NCBI GenBank assembly: GCA_026398545.1
Contig: JAPLSR010000060.1
Location: forward strand, 1 to 12,362
Origin: Candidatus Sumerlaeota bacterium
Lineage (GTDB): Bacteria; Sumerlaeota; Sumerlaeia; MWCT01
Direction: 5' to 3'
Length of the DNA: 12,362 bases
In this document: positions 6,301 to 11,932 of the stretch, piece by piece
Position numbering within the stretch: position 1 is the stretch's first letter
Layout of the letters: each line of letters opens with the position of its first letter
Translations under genes and position numbers: made by a program
The notes under the pieces: generated by a model
Seen by the model: the letters and a program-made list of their open reading frames with translations, nothing else
Told to the model about the DNA's origin: nothing
The model's database searches: none

Positions 6301-8996
6301 GGCATGGTTATTTCAATGGGATTTTCCCCCCTGATAACAATTGTGGGATGGGGGAGGATGCGAAATGTATGTGTGGCATCCGGTGCGTCAGGAGGGTCGG
6401 TTCCTGTCAGGTCGTCAACAGTTCTGGCGGAGATGTAATAATGTATGGACGTGCCTGCTGACTGCCCGGGGAGGGAGGCGCGGTAGACCCTTTCAGAAAC
6501 GGGCAGGAGGGGTGTTTTTTGAAATGACTTTCCATCCGCATGCGTGCCGAAGGCGCCTTTGGCGGAGGACTCCGTCTGCCAGAAGACCGCAAGGGATGAG
6601 GTGTCCAGAGCGGAGACGGAATCCATTAATGCCTCGATAATATACGGACCGGAGTCGTCATAGGTATCTGCAAGTGGCGAGTGGAGGATGAGCGGGTCAT
6701 TGTCCGAGACATTGAGGGTGAGCGGGATGGAGAGGGGTCCCCTGAGGTCGTTAGAGGTGAAGATGAGTCGTGCAGTATGGGCGCCGCTCGTAAGAGACGA
6801 GGTGTCCAGCCGCAAAAGGGTGTCGGTGGATGCCCCCGGTTGAAGCTCGGAAGAAGGGGAATTGAGAGAGACCCATGGGGCGTTGTGGGAGATGAAGATA
6901 GTAAGGGCGGAGTGAGGGTAATCCATCTTATGGGCGATGTTCAGACCGTCGTCACCGGCGGCATTCTCGATTCCCACTGTGCACTCCGATGCGAGCGAGA
7001 CGGTTTTGTACTGGAAAAAGATATCGCCGTCCGGTTCAAGAATGACCTCTATTGTCTCCGGATTCGTGAGGTCATAATGGGCAACGCTGTCCCATTCAAT
7101 AATGAGGCGGTTGTTTGAGGCGTCATAATAATGATATATTATCCCATACGTCCCCATGGATGGGTTGAGGTCGCACCAGAAGGGGGCGATGAGGTCTGTG
7201 GGGGCAAGCGCAAAGGGGAGGGAATGATTGGAAGCCGAGTCCGCCTCTTCTCCAAAGGTCAGGTAACCATTGGATGAGATTTTTACTGAGTTTTTTGTGC
7301 TCCCATAGAAGGGGAAGGGAAAGGGGAGGAGGAGATTGGCATGGTCATCGTCATCAAGGATGAGAGCCACGCCCACATCCTTGATTTCGGCCCAATTGTA
7401 GGTTGGTCCATCCGGCATATCGCTGTCGAGCCACATTGTGCCTGATTTATCCGGTCCTCCGAAGCGACCGGATGTCTGCGCTCCGTCGCCAAAGCTATGG
7501 TCAAGCCTTCGCAGCCGCTCCGGCGGAGTAGGCAGCGTCGGCGACTGTGCGGTTTCTGTGTAGGACAAGACCGGCTTGAAGGTTGGCAGCGCCCCGCCAG
7601 AATATTTTAGTGGAGAATATCCGTTGTTCCCGATGGTCAGATATGTGTCTGTGATTTTGCCATGAGGCAGAATGTCTGTGATGGATGAGGGAGAAAGGGT
7701 CATGAGGGGGTCTGAATAGATGGGGATGGAAAATATGCTCATCCATTGCCCCTCATTGGCAGAGATGGCAAGCTCCAGTCTGAGGCGGGAGTTCTGGGGG
7801 ATATTTTTTGTGAGGGTGAGCAGATAGGGCGTTTTGGAGACCGCGTCTCCTCCGGCGGGGATGTCGCCAAAGATTGCGGTGTCAGATGTCAGGGAGTCAA
7901 GATAGGGGTCGGTAGTGGAAAGAGTTGCCCTGACATCCGTGATTGCCTCTTCTGTCTTATTATGAAGGGTCAGGGTTATCTTCAGGGTTTCTCCGGGTTC
8001 CGCAAGGCAATTTGCATTTCCGCCGGCGGTATCATCCACCGCATAATTCAAGACATCAATCCCGCCCTTATAAACCACGTAGTTTGCGGAATATCCCACC
8101 CTGGATGTCCCATAGGTTATATACATATATCCGCCAGCACCCCAGCCGGTTCCCCAGGAATTGCGGATTATCCAGGCGCCCCCGCCAAGGGTATCATCCC
8201 ATCCCACGATTGTAACTGCGTGATTGACTGTAACTTTACCGCTTTCCGAGATATTAAAGACGCCGTCCGTATATGCATGAAATGCCTCTCCCGCATAAAT
8301 TCCGCACACCACGGGTCCATAATACATCACCGACTCCTTAATCATGTCTGTTGGCGCCACGTTATATTCTGACGAGACAAAGTCCCATGATTTGATGCGG
8401 TAAGGGTGGAAGTAGGATTCCCCGCAGGGAAGGGGGCTCCCAGCATACGGGAAATCGGACTCCAGGACGGCGCCGGGCTGAACATGGTATTTGTGCGCCC
8501 ACCAGCCACCGATGCAGTCCCATCCGTCAGTGTTGCATGAAATAAGCCACTGCTCGGAGAGGTCGACCGTCAATCTATCCTTTATAAGAACGTTGGCTTC
8601 AAGGAGGGCGGTCGTCCCGAAAGCCCAGCAGGCTCCACAGGACATCTGGTCGCGGATGGGAGGGCATCCGGTGCGCTCGCGCCAGTCAAATTTGACGGGG
8701 AGGTTTTCAGGGATTGATTTCTCAGCGGACCTTGTGGATTGTTTTTCCGGCGCACGGGGGATTTTTAATCCGCAGAGTTCTTCCAGCGGGTATTTGGTGG
8801 CGGGGTTCTCACCGATTGTGAAGGTTGCCCCCCCTTTGATAAGCCCTTCCCGGAGGGTTTCTATCTCAGACTTTGATATCTGACCGGCGGCGAGTCCCGG
8901 AAGGAGGAAAAAAGAGGCGGCGAAGAGCGCAAAACTGATAACTATGTTTATTATCCATCTCAATAACCTTGAGGTTGTTTTCATGCGCACAGCCAC
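3381..8996 (-). CDS. giant secreted dual cysteine peptidase: papain-like C1A plus clostripain-like C11, with dockerin-like C-terminus
   Basis: A 1871-residue exported protein. Residues 1-37 are a signal peptide ending in GLAA. Residues 38-98 are a short propeptide-like segment. Residues 99-310 are a papain-like C1A peptidase with oxyanion Q117, C123 in CGACWAF, H259 in VNHAVTIVGW and N279 in RNSWGTGWG. Residues 311-430 form a CARDB-like beta-sandwich. Residues 530-690 form a beta domain with SSNGYLTFG and IAPFWCDL. Ig-like modules lie at about 770-880 and 1389-1490. Residues 1005-1385 are a C11 clostripain-like peptidase with H1133 in WNHGQGW and C1182 in FDACFMG. D1180, two before the cysteine, matches the residue giving Arg/Lys preference in the family. 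A second SNGY domain covers 1495-1700, a beta module 1705-1817, and a single EF-hand/dockerin-like loop DVNHDGLLDISD 1851-1862. The GTG at 8996 has weak AGGCAGG upstream; the ATG at 8984 is an alternative. Both catalytic sets are complete, so both domains could be active. Substrates are unknown. Confidence 0.92.
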   Translation of the reverse strand: MAVRMKTTSRLLRWIINIVISFALFAASFFLLPGLAAGQISKSEIETLREGLIKGGATFTIGENPATKYPLEELCGLKIPRAPEKQSTRSAEKSIPENLPVKFDWRERTGCPPIRDQMSCGACWAFGTTALLEANVLIKDRLTVDLSEQWLISCNTDGWDCIGGWWAHKYHVQPGAVLESDFPYAGSPLPCGESYFHPYRIKSWDFVSSEYNVAPTDMIKESVMYYGPVVCGIYAGEAFHAYTDGVFNISESGKVTVNHAVTIVGWDDTLGGGAWIIRNSWGTGWGAGGYMYITYGTSRVGYSANYVVYKGGIDVLNYAVDDTAGGNANCLAEPGETLKITLTLHNKTEEAITDVRATLSTTDPYLDSLTSDTAIFGDIPAGGDAVSKTPYLLTLTKNIPQNSRLRLELAISANEGQWMSIFSIPIYSDPLMTLSPSSITDILPHGKITDTYLTIGNNGYSPLKYSGGALPTFKPVLSYTETAQSPTLPTPPERLRRLDHSFGDGAQTSGRFGGPDKSGTMWLDSDMPDGPTYNWAEIKDVGVALILDDDDHANLLLPFPFPFYGSTKNSVKISSNGYLTFGEEADSASNHSLPFALAPTDLIAPFWCDLNPSMGTYGIIYHYYDASNNRLIIEWDSVAHYDLTNPETIEVILEPDGDIFFQYKTVSLASECTVGIENAAGDDGLNIAHKMDYPHSALTIFISHNAPWVSLNSPSSELQPGASTDTLLRLDTSSLTSGAHTARLIFTSNDLRGPLSIPLTLNVSDNDPLILHSPLADTYDDSGPYIIEALMDSVSALDTSSLAVFWQTESSAKGAFGTHADGKSFQKTPLLPVSERVYRASLPGQSAGTSIHYYISARTVDDLTGTDPPDAPDATHTFRILPHPTIVIRGENPIEITMPPEEKETLYRAISICNEGSDTLHYDLSFQPLTRQSFSDGAPPAPWISAFPQSGDVPTSGVQPVSLNFDTTSLGDGAYNIEIHILSNDPQQPDAAITVNLNVDHNAPSRQWTFMIYLDGDNDLESYAIRDFLEVTSATLRRQDRSGAPADTEEVTVLIQMDRTPGFDTSYGNWTICHLFKAAHGMTPTEENAVPDWDDGGGGREVNMGDPKTLADFISWGMRHFPAPHTAIVLWNHGQGWRNGEKPSLRDVCYDRTSGDTLLTGEIGLVFNNLKPAPDIIAFDACFMGMIEVAHEVRNGGRIFIASEGLVPYDGLPYNTILQDLCTTPSLSAVDFTGCIVKRYTEQYSGTTMIAALDLSKMDALSGAVSAFATEALNDNHQWQAIARARERTTSFDTVEEFRDLEEFMQWVPHFTQDTKLKEEALNAISAFDDAVIYSYSPANIPAQGLSTYFPDPAIQHTIDPAYGCKNIQYACDTTWDEFLTAFLLADTTPPTLQHTPLKDTTDTTGPYRVDATSFDDSGMSGVRLLWRKNDDPVQTITMTPDGDIFSAAIPGPALPADHFCYRIEAEDIPGNIAFFPGPTEEEFWCFDIAEQLLGFWEILDSATCPFDLAHKRLTFIPDPMSPYRYRACLENASTWSVDPTDGEAVSLDDNAFYTVETEDTPVFLYGNSYDRFFIGSNGYITLGFSLRSYFGEGGCGDTSATGGESAHFRLPRISALFTDLNPTAGGKITLKRMPDRIVVSFINIPEKNAPDGNNFQVELGFDGCIRITWLDMAATCGIVGLSNGQGKPAGQVTDFSTLPTCEPPTAPEITSLLPDGTCGYIALHYLLKDAQSKPVNITAEYSIDGGLSWRKATRGPGGDGTYLIRSSPEGMEHTFIWNSLVDLNAGFFPGVRIRLRYYNIFMPEDTVESKPIDIYNPTRDEVIDAILGRTSFSLRSHFGEVGSVITTSLDVNHDGLLDISDLLTLISNGL
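3467..3500 (-). repeat. interspersed palindromic repeat, copy D (inside the peptidase gene)
   Basis: This 34-base stretch matches copy C (4211-4244) at 32 of 34 positions in the same orientation. It contains CTTCGCCGAAG, a near-perfect palindrome. In the coding frame it reads FSLRSHFGEVGS (residues 1833-1844), between the helix-like DEVIDAILGR and the calcium loop of the dockerin-like tail. Confidence 0.75.
4211..4244 (-). repeat. interspersed palindromic repeat, copy C (inside the peptidase gene)
   Basis: This 34-base copy is nearly identical to copy D. It includes the palindromes CTTCGCCGAAG (4217-4227) and GTAGCTAC (4227-4234), and the inverted pair CCTTCG/CGAAGG (4216-4221 and 4234-4239). 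It is translated as FSLRSYFGEGGC (1585-1596), straight after the GSNGYITLG strand of the second SNGY domain, where a loop is expected. Confidence 0.75.
6183..6204 (-). repeat. interspersed repeat, copy A (inside the peptidase gene)
   Basis: This 22-base unit matches copy B at 19 of 22 positions in the same orientation. It is read as RQSFSDGA (931-938) in a linker before the beta module that precedes the C11 domain. It overlaps an inverted repeat, CGGAGCG (6171-6177) and CGCTCCG (6183-6189), with a 5-nt spacer. Confidence 0.65.
7479..7500 (-). repeat. interspersed repeat, copy B (inside the peptidase gene)
   Basis: This 22-base unit matches copy A at 19 of 22 positions, and its first 12 bases are the reverse complement of window bases 1-12. 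It is read as DHSFGDGA (499-506), in the same codon phase as copies A, C and D, within a low-complexity linker rich in Pro, Arg and Gly. A hairpin, CCGGTC/GACCGG (7451-7471), lies immediately beside it. Confidence 0.65.
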
Positions 8997-9015
8997 GCCT
9001 GCCTGATATCGCCAC

Positions 9016-9044
9016 TTGACATTTGAAATAGAATAAAATATTCA
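9016..9044 (+). promoter_or_regulatory. candidate promoter for the STAS / solute-binding protein genes
   Basis: TTGACA at 9016-9021 is a perfect -35 box. With a 17 bp spacer the -10 would be TATTCA (9039-9044), a weak match. The start would fall about 27 nt before the ATG at 9078. The -10 region lies inside the palindrome at 9022-9051, which suggests control by a bound repressor. I found no convincing promoter for the divergent peptidase gene in the same 81 bp. Confidence 0.45.
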
Positions 9045-9051
9045 TTTCAAA
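9022..9051. promoter_or_regulatory. AT-rich imperfect palindrome, candidate operator between divergent genes
   Basis: The arms are TTTGAAAT (9022-9029) and ATTTCAAA (9044-9051), followed inward by GAATA (9031-9035) and TATTC (9039-9043) around AAA. Thirteen base pairs match with one unpaired A at 9030. It begins next to the TTGACA at 9016-9021 and lies in the short gap between the divergent peptidase and STAS genes, so one bound dimer could affect both. Which regulator binds is unknown. The site could also act as an RNA hairpin in a leader. Confidence 0.5.
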
Positions 9052-9077
9052 AATACTACGATAAAAAGTAGGGTAGT

Positions 9078-9410
9078 ATGGAATTTGTTGTACAGGAAAG
9101 GGAAAATATCCACATAATATCGGTCAAGTGTGACATTGTGGCGGATAATGTGGATGAGCTAAAGAAACTCCTTGCCGACCTCCTTGCCACGGAACGCGTT
9201 TGCATCGTTATTGATATGGAGGCGATAAATTTTATTGACAGCGCCGGGCTGGCAATCCTCATCGGGAGATTGAATGAGTTTCGCAGGAAGAAGGGAGACC
9301 TTCGCCTCGCCTCCATGGGAAAGAAGGTCAGGGAGGTCTTTGATGTCACCTTTCTTTCCAGCCTCTTTAAAATCTATGCCGGCGTTGAGGAGGCATGCAG
9401 GGATTTTTAA
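9078..9410 (+). CDS. STAS-domain anti-sigma-factor antagonist (SpoIIAA/RsbV-like)
   Basis: A 110-residue single-domain cytosolic protein. The STAS pattern is complete: an initial beta strand (IHIISVKCDI), then CIVIDMEAINFIDSAGLAIL with the phosphorylatable serine position S55 in the DSAGL motif, and a C-terminal helix region (VFDVTFLSSLFKIY). In known systems the unphosphorylated antagonist binds a serine kinase/anti-sigma factor and frees a sigma factor or another partner. No kinase or phosphatase partner is visible here. The ATG at 9078 has GGG 4 nt upstream, a modest ribosome site. It lies 55 nt before the solute-binding protein gene on the same strand, so they may share a transcript. Its partners are probably elsewhere in the genome. 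Confidence 0.9.
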   Translation: MEFVVQERENIHIISVKCDIVADNVDELKKLLADLLATERVCIVIDMEAINFIDSAGLAILIGRLNEFRRKKGDLRLASMGKKVREVFDVTFLSSLFKIYAGVEEACRDF

Positions 9411-9465
9411 ACCCCTGCGCTTTGAAAAGGCTTCCTAAACCTTTAACTTCGGAAGGACTTACACT

Positions 9466-10812
9466 ATGAAGAGCGCTTCTCCATTCCAGAAAATTCGCCC
9501 GCTTTCCATAGCGGCATTCCTGACCATATATCTTATCCTCGTGAGCGCCCTTCCGGGATGCAACTCCCGCCCTGTTGCCAGTCACAGCCCATCGCGTGTG
9601 ACTGTAACTTTCTGGCATGCCATGGGACTACAGCACAGTAAAATCCTCAATCAAATCATTGCAGAGTTTGAAAAACAAAACCCTGATATCCATATCAATT
9701 CCATTTACCAGGGGGGGTATGAATCTCTCCTCACCAACCTCACCGCTTCCTGCACTGCGCGCACGAATCCCGTCATCTCCCAGATGTATGAGAGCTGGAC
9801 AACCCGCTTTCTGGAGCATGGATTACTTAAGCCGGTGGAGGAGCTTGCCTCGGAATACGGCGGTCTTTCAAAGGAAAGCCGGCAGGATATAGTCAGGGTG
9901 TTTATCGAGGATAACTCATGGGATGGAAAACTCATCACCCTCCCGTTCAATAAAAGCGCCTATGTCCTCTATTACAACAAGGATGCCATGAAGGGGATGG
10001 GGATGGTGGATGAGAAAGGGGAGGGGCGCGCCCCCGTGACATGGGAGGAGATGCGGGAGGCATGCATCAAGTTCACCAGACGTGACGAGAGTGGCACAAC
10101 ACGTTTCGGGATCGGCATCCGACCCTTTATTGAGGGATACACGACATTTCTATTCCGTGCCGGCGGACGCTATCTTGATGCCCGGGCAAAAACAGTCGCC
10201 TTTACGGACGAGGCGGGGCGGTTGACCATGAATTATCTTATCAATCTTACGACGAAGGACAGGGTGGCTTATATTGAGCCCACATATCTTGACAGGGCAT
10301 TCGGAGGCGAGCGCATCGCCATGTATGTCAGCTCCACTGCCTCCATGCCTTATACTGAGAAGTCTGTGGCAGGTAAATTCCAATGGGACACTGCGCCCAT
10401 TCCCTATCCCGCAGGGAGTGAAAAGGTTGCCCGCACCCTCTTTCAGGGGACAAATATCGGTATCTTCAAGAATCATCCGCCGGAAAAAATAAAGGCGGCA
10501 TGGCGATTTGTTGCCTTCCTCACAAATACTGAAAGCGCCACTACCTGGTCAGTGGGCACAGGGTATCTCCCCATCCGCTATTCCGTTCTGGATACGCCCG
10601 ATATGAAGGAATATCTGAAAAAGAACCACCGCTACAAGGCACCCGTCGCCCTTTTAGACAACGGGATTTTTGAACCGCGGGTTCTAACCTGGGAACCGAT
10701 GCGCTCCGTCATCACGGACTACTTTGAAGCGGCATTGAACGGCAGGCGAAACCCGGAGGAAACCCTCGCCCTCATGAAAGAAAAATGTGAAAGCATCATC
10801 CTTACGTTCTAA
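9466..10812 (+). CDS. UgpB-like extracellular solute-binding lipoprotein (ABC sugar uptake)
   Basis: A 448-residue family 1 solute-binding protein. The N-terminus has basic residues, a hydrophobic stretch and a lipobox-like LPGC ending at C32, so it is probably a lipid-anchored exported protein. Family features are VTFWHAMG (47-54), then IAEFEKQNPDI (65-75), DGKLITLPFNKSAYVLYYNKD (153-173) and the C-terminal TTWSVGTGYLPIRYSVL (359-375). These most resemble glycerol-3-phosphate/sugar-binding proteins of the UgpB type, but ligand identity is not readable. The ATG has GGAAGGA (9451-9457) at 8 nt, a strong ribosome site. It would deliver a sugar or sugar phosphate to an ABC permease, yet no permease or ATPase gene follows. 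The next gene is on the opposite strand after a hairpin, so this binding protein is an orphan in the window. Confidence 0.9.
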   Translation: MKSASPFQKIRPLSIAAFLTIYLILVSALPGCNSRPVASHSPSRVTVTFWHAMGLQHSKILNQIIAEFEKQNPDIHINSIYQGGYESLLTNLTASCTARTNPVISQMYESWTTRFLEHGLLKPVEELASEYGGLSKESRQDIVRVFIEDNSWDGKLITLPFNKSAYVLYYNKDAMKGMGMVDEKGEGRAPVTWEEMREACIKFTRRDESGTTRFGIGIRPFIEGYTTFLFRAGGRYLDARAKTVAFTDEAGRLTMNYLINLTTKDRVAYIEPTYLDRAFGGERIAMYVSSTASMPYTEKSVAGKFQWDTAPIPYPAGSEKVARTLFQGTNIGIFKNHPPEKIKAAWRFVAFLTNTESATTWSVGTGYLPIRYSVLDTPDMKEYLKKNHRYKAPVALLDNGIFEPRVLTWEPMRSVITDYFEAALNGRRNPEETLALMKEKCESIILTF

Positions 10813-10840
10813 AGTTTCCCATATCCACAAGCACGGCTGA

Positions 10841-10882
10841 CAAAAAATTCCCCCGGCATTATTTTTGAATGACCGGGGGAAT
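10841..10882 (-). terminator. intrinsic terminator of the XRE-regulator gene
   Basis: A perfect 10-bp stem is formed by ATTCCCCCGG (10847-10856) and CCGGGGGAAT (10873-10882) around a 16-nt loop. Read on the minus strand, the hairpin is followed by a T-run (TTTTTTG), the classic Rho-independent arrangement, just past the XRE stop at 10895. On the plus strand there is no T-run after the stem, so its effect on the convergent binding-protein transcript is doubtful. Confidence 0.82.
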
Positions 10883-10894
10883 AAAACAGGTAGG

Positions 10895-11431
10895 TTACTT
10901 TGAGCCTGTGAACATGCGGAGGACCCGTAGTGCCTCCCGATACGCCTCTGCACAACCCTGTCCAAGGTTGGCGAAACGGTCCCGCAGTAAATTGATCTCC
11001 ACACCGGTGGGCTTGTAAATACCCCAGACTTCCTCCGATTTCAGGAAGGTCTTCATCTCCCTGGGAATCTTTGTGTCCTTAAGGATAGCCTTGCGCATCT
11101 CTTCCCTGTCCCCAAACTTGGAGTAATCCTTTTTCCTGGAAGGAGCATAAGCGGCTTCTTCCTCAAGGACTATCGGCTGGTCCTGAATCTGGATTAGGTT
11201 CTGAAATTCATCCGGCAGGCGCGAACGAATCCACATGAGTACTGAACGTGTTTCAGGAATCTCAAATTCCTTTGCCATCTTGAGCCAGAGGACGAGGGAG
11301 GGTTTGACATAACCCTTTTCGAACTTGAAGATGGCAGGTCCGGTAACACGATACTTCGAGCCGAACTGATCCTGAGTCAGACCCTGTGCAACCCTGTTTT
11401 CGTAGATTTCCTTTCCCAGCAAGTTTTCCAT
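10895..11431 (-). CDS. XRE-type helix-turn-helix protein with uncharacterised C-terminal region
   Basis: A 178-residue protein. Residues about 5-59 form a Cro/C1-type helix-turn-helix: NRVAQGLTQDQFGSKYRVTG, then PAIFKFEKGYVKPSLVLWLKMAKEFEI. The linker (about 80-105) is acidic and then basic. Residues 106-178 are predicted helical, with IPREMKTFLKSEEVWGIYKP followed by TGVEINLLRDRF; I do not recognise this domain. It could be a phage- or plasmid-type repressor, an antitoxin, or a chromosomal regulator. No toxin-like partner gene lies beside it. The ATG at 11431 is preceded by AAAGGGG and AAGGA. It is separately transcribed, with its own terminator and a 500-bp AT-rich region upstream shared with the divergent glycosyltransferase. 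Confidence 0.8.
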   Translation of the reverse strand: MENLLGKEIYENRVAQGLTQDQFGSKYRVTGPAIFKFEKGYVKPSLVLWLKMAKEFEIPETRSVLMWIRSRLPDEFQNLIQIQDQPIVLEEEAAYAPSRKKDYSKFGDREEMRKAILKDTKIPREMKTFLKSEEVWGIYKPTGVEINLLRDRFANLGQGCAEAYREALRVLRMFTGSK

Positions 11432-11932
11432 TTTTCCTTACCCCTTTGTAAAATAGATTTTCAATCTTAAAAATTTACTATTTTGAATAATTTAACACCT
11501 CACTTTCTATATAATCTTCTATTATTTTGCAAGAGATAAATATGAATTTTTTAATAATCCTCATGAATCAAACCGTTGGATTAACATTTTAATATTTAAT
11601 TAATTCTATTTTTATTTTATCGGTGGCGGCATCCAATCCTACCCTGATATTCAGAATTCCCCTATTTCCCTTGTGCAAATTGAAAACTCTGAAGTAAATA
11701 AAAACATTCAATTAATTAAGAAGCGAGGTCATGTATATATTTTATTTATTGGTGTCAATGATAATTTCATTTAATTATGAAAAATTTATGAGGATAAAAC
11801 AACATTGATTTCCCCCTCTCCTTGAGCCGTCATATACCGGGGGATATAGCCATGTGAGAATTTGTCATTGCCACCTGTCATTGTTAAATTATATTGGATT
11901 TCACAGCATAGGAATGAAGCATTGGAGGGTTT
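11432..11932. other. AT-rich intergenic region between divergent genes
   Basis: This 500-bp gap holds no ORF that I can support and no tRNA-like or CRISPR-like structure. Its left and middle parts are strikingly AT-rich, with runs such as TTAATATTTAATTAATT and the small inverted repeat TTTCAT/ATGAAA near 11766-11783. The right end carries the candidate promoter of the downstream glycosyltransferase. The composition contrasts with the GC-richer flanking genes, which is compatible with a regulatory or nucleoid-protein-binding region, or with a remnant of inserted DNA. Confidence 0.6.
11862..11890 (+). promoter_or_regulatory. candidate sigma70-like promoter of the GT39-like gene
   Basis: TTGTCA (11862-11867, 5 of 6 consensus) is separated by exactly 17 bp from TAAATT (11885-11890, 4 of 6). 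An 8-base direct repeat, TGTCATTG, occurs at 11863-11870 and 11876-11883, a 13-bp period overlapping the -35 box and spacer. The ATG at 11933 is about 36 nt downstream of the expected start. Confidence 0.45.

Noticed and set aside
3467..7500. CRISPR array explanation for the repeated units
   Set aside because: Copies are hundreds to over a thousand bases apart with no regular spacing, and they lie inside an intact coding frame.
5268..8372. Plus-strand open frames of about 200 codons at 5268-5900 and 7746-8372
   Set aside because: They lie entirely opposite the peptidase gene, whose frame is full of recognisable domains. Their translations look like no family and have no convincing ribosome sites, so they are composition shadows.
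9431..9457. CTTCC pairing with GGAAG as a possible hairpin hiding the ribosome site of the binding-protein gene
   Set aside because: The stem is only 5 bp with a long loop, too weak to call a riboswitch or translational switch.
10873..10890. Plus-strand use of the hairpin as terminator for the solute-binding protein gene
   Set aside because: The stem is shared, but no T-run follows on the plus strand. Only the minus-strand direction fits an intrinsic terminator.
11812..11843. CCCCC/GGGGG pairing in the leader region before the GT39-like gene
   Set aside because: The stem is 5 bp with a 22-nt loop and no T-run follows. It also lies upstream of the candidate promoter, so a terminator or attenuator call is not supported.
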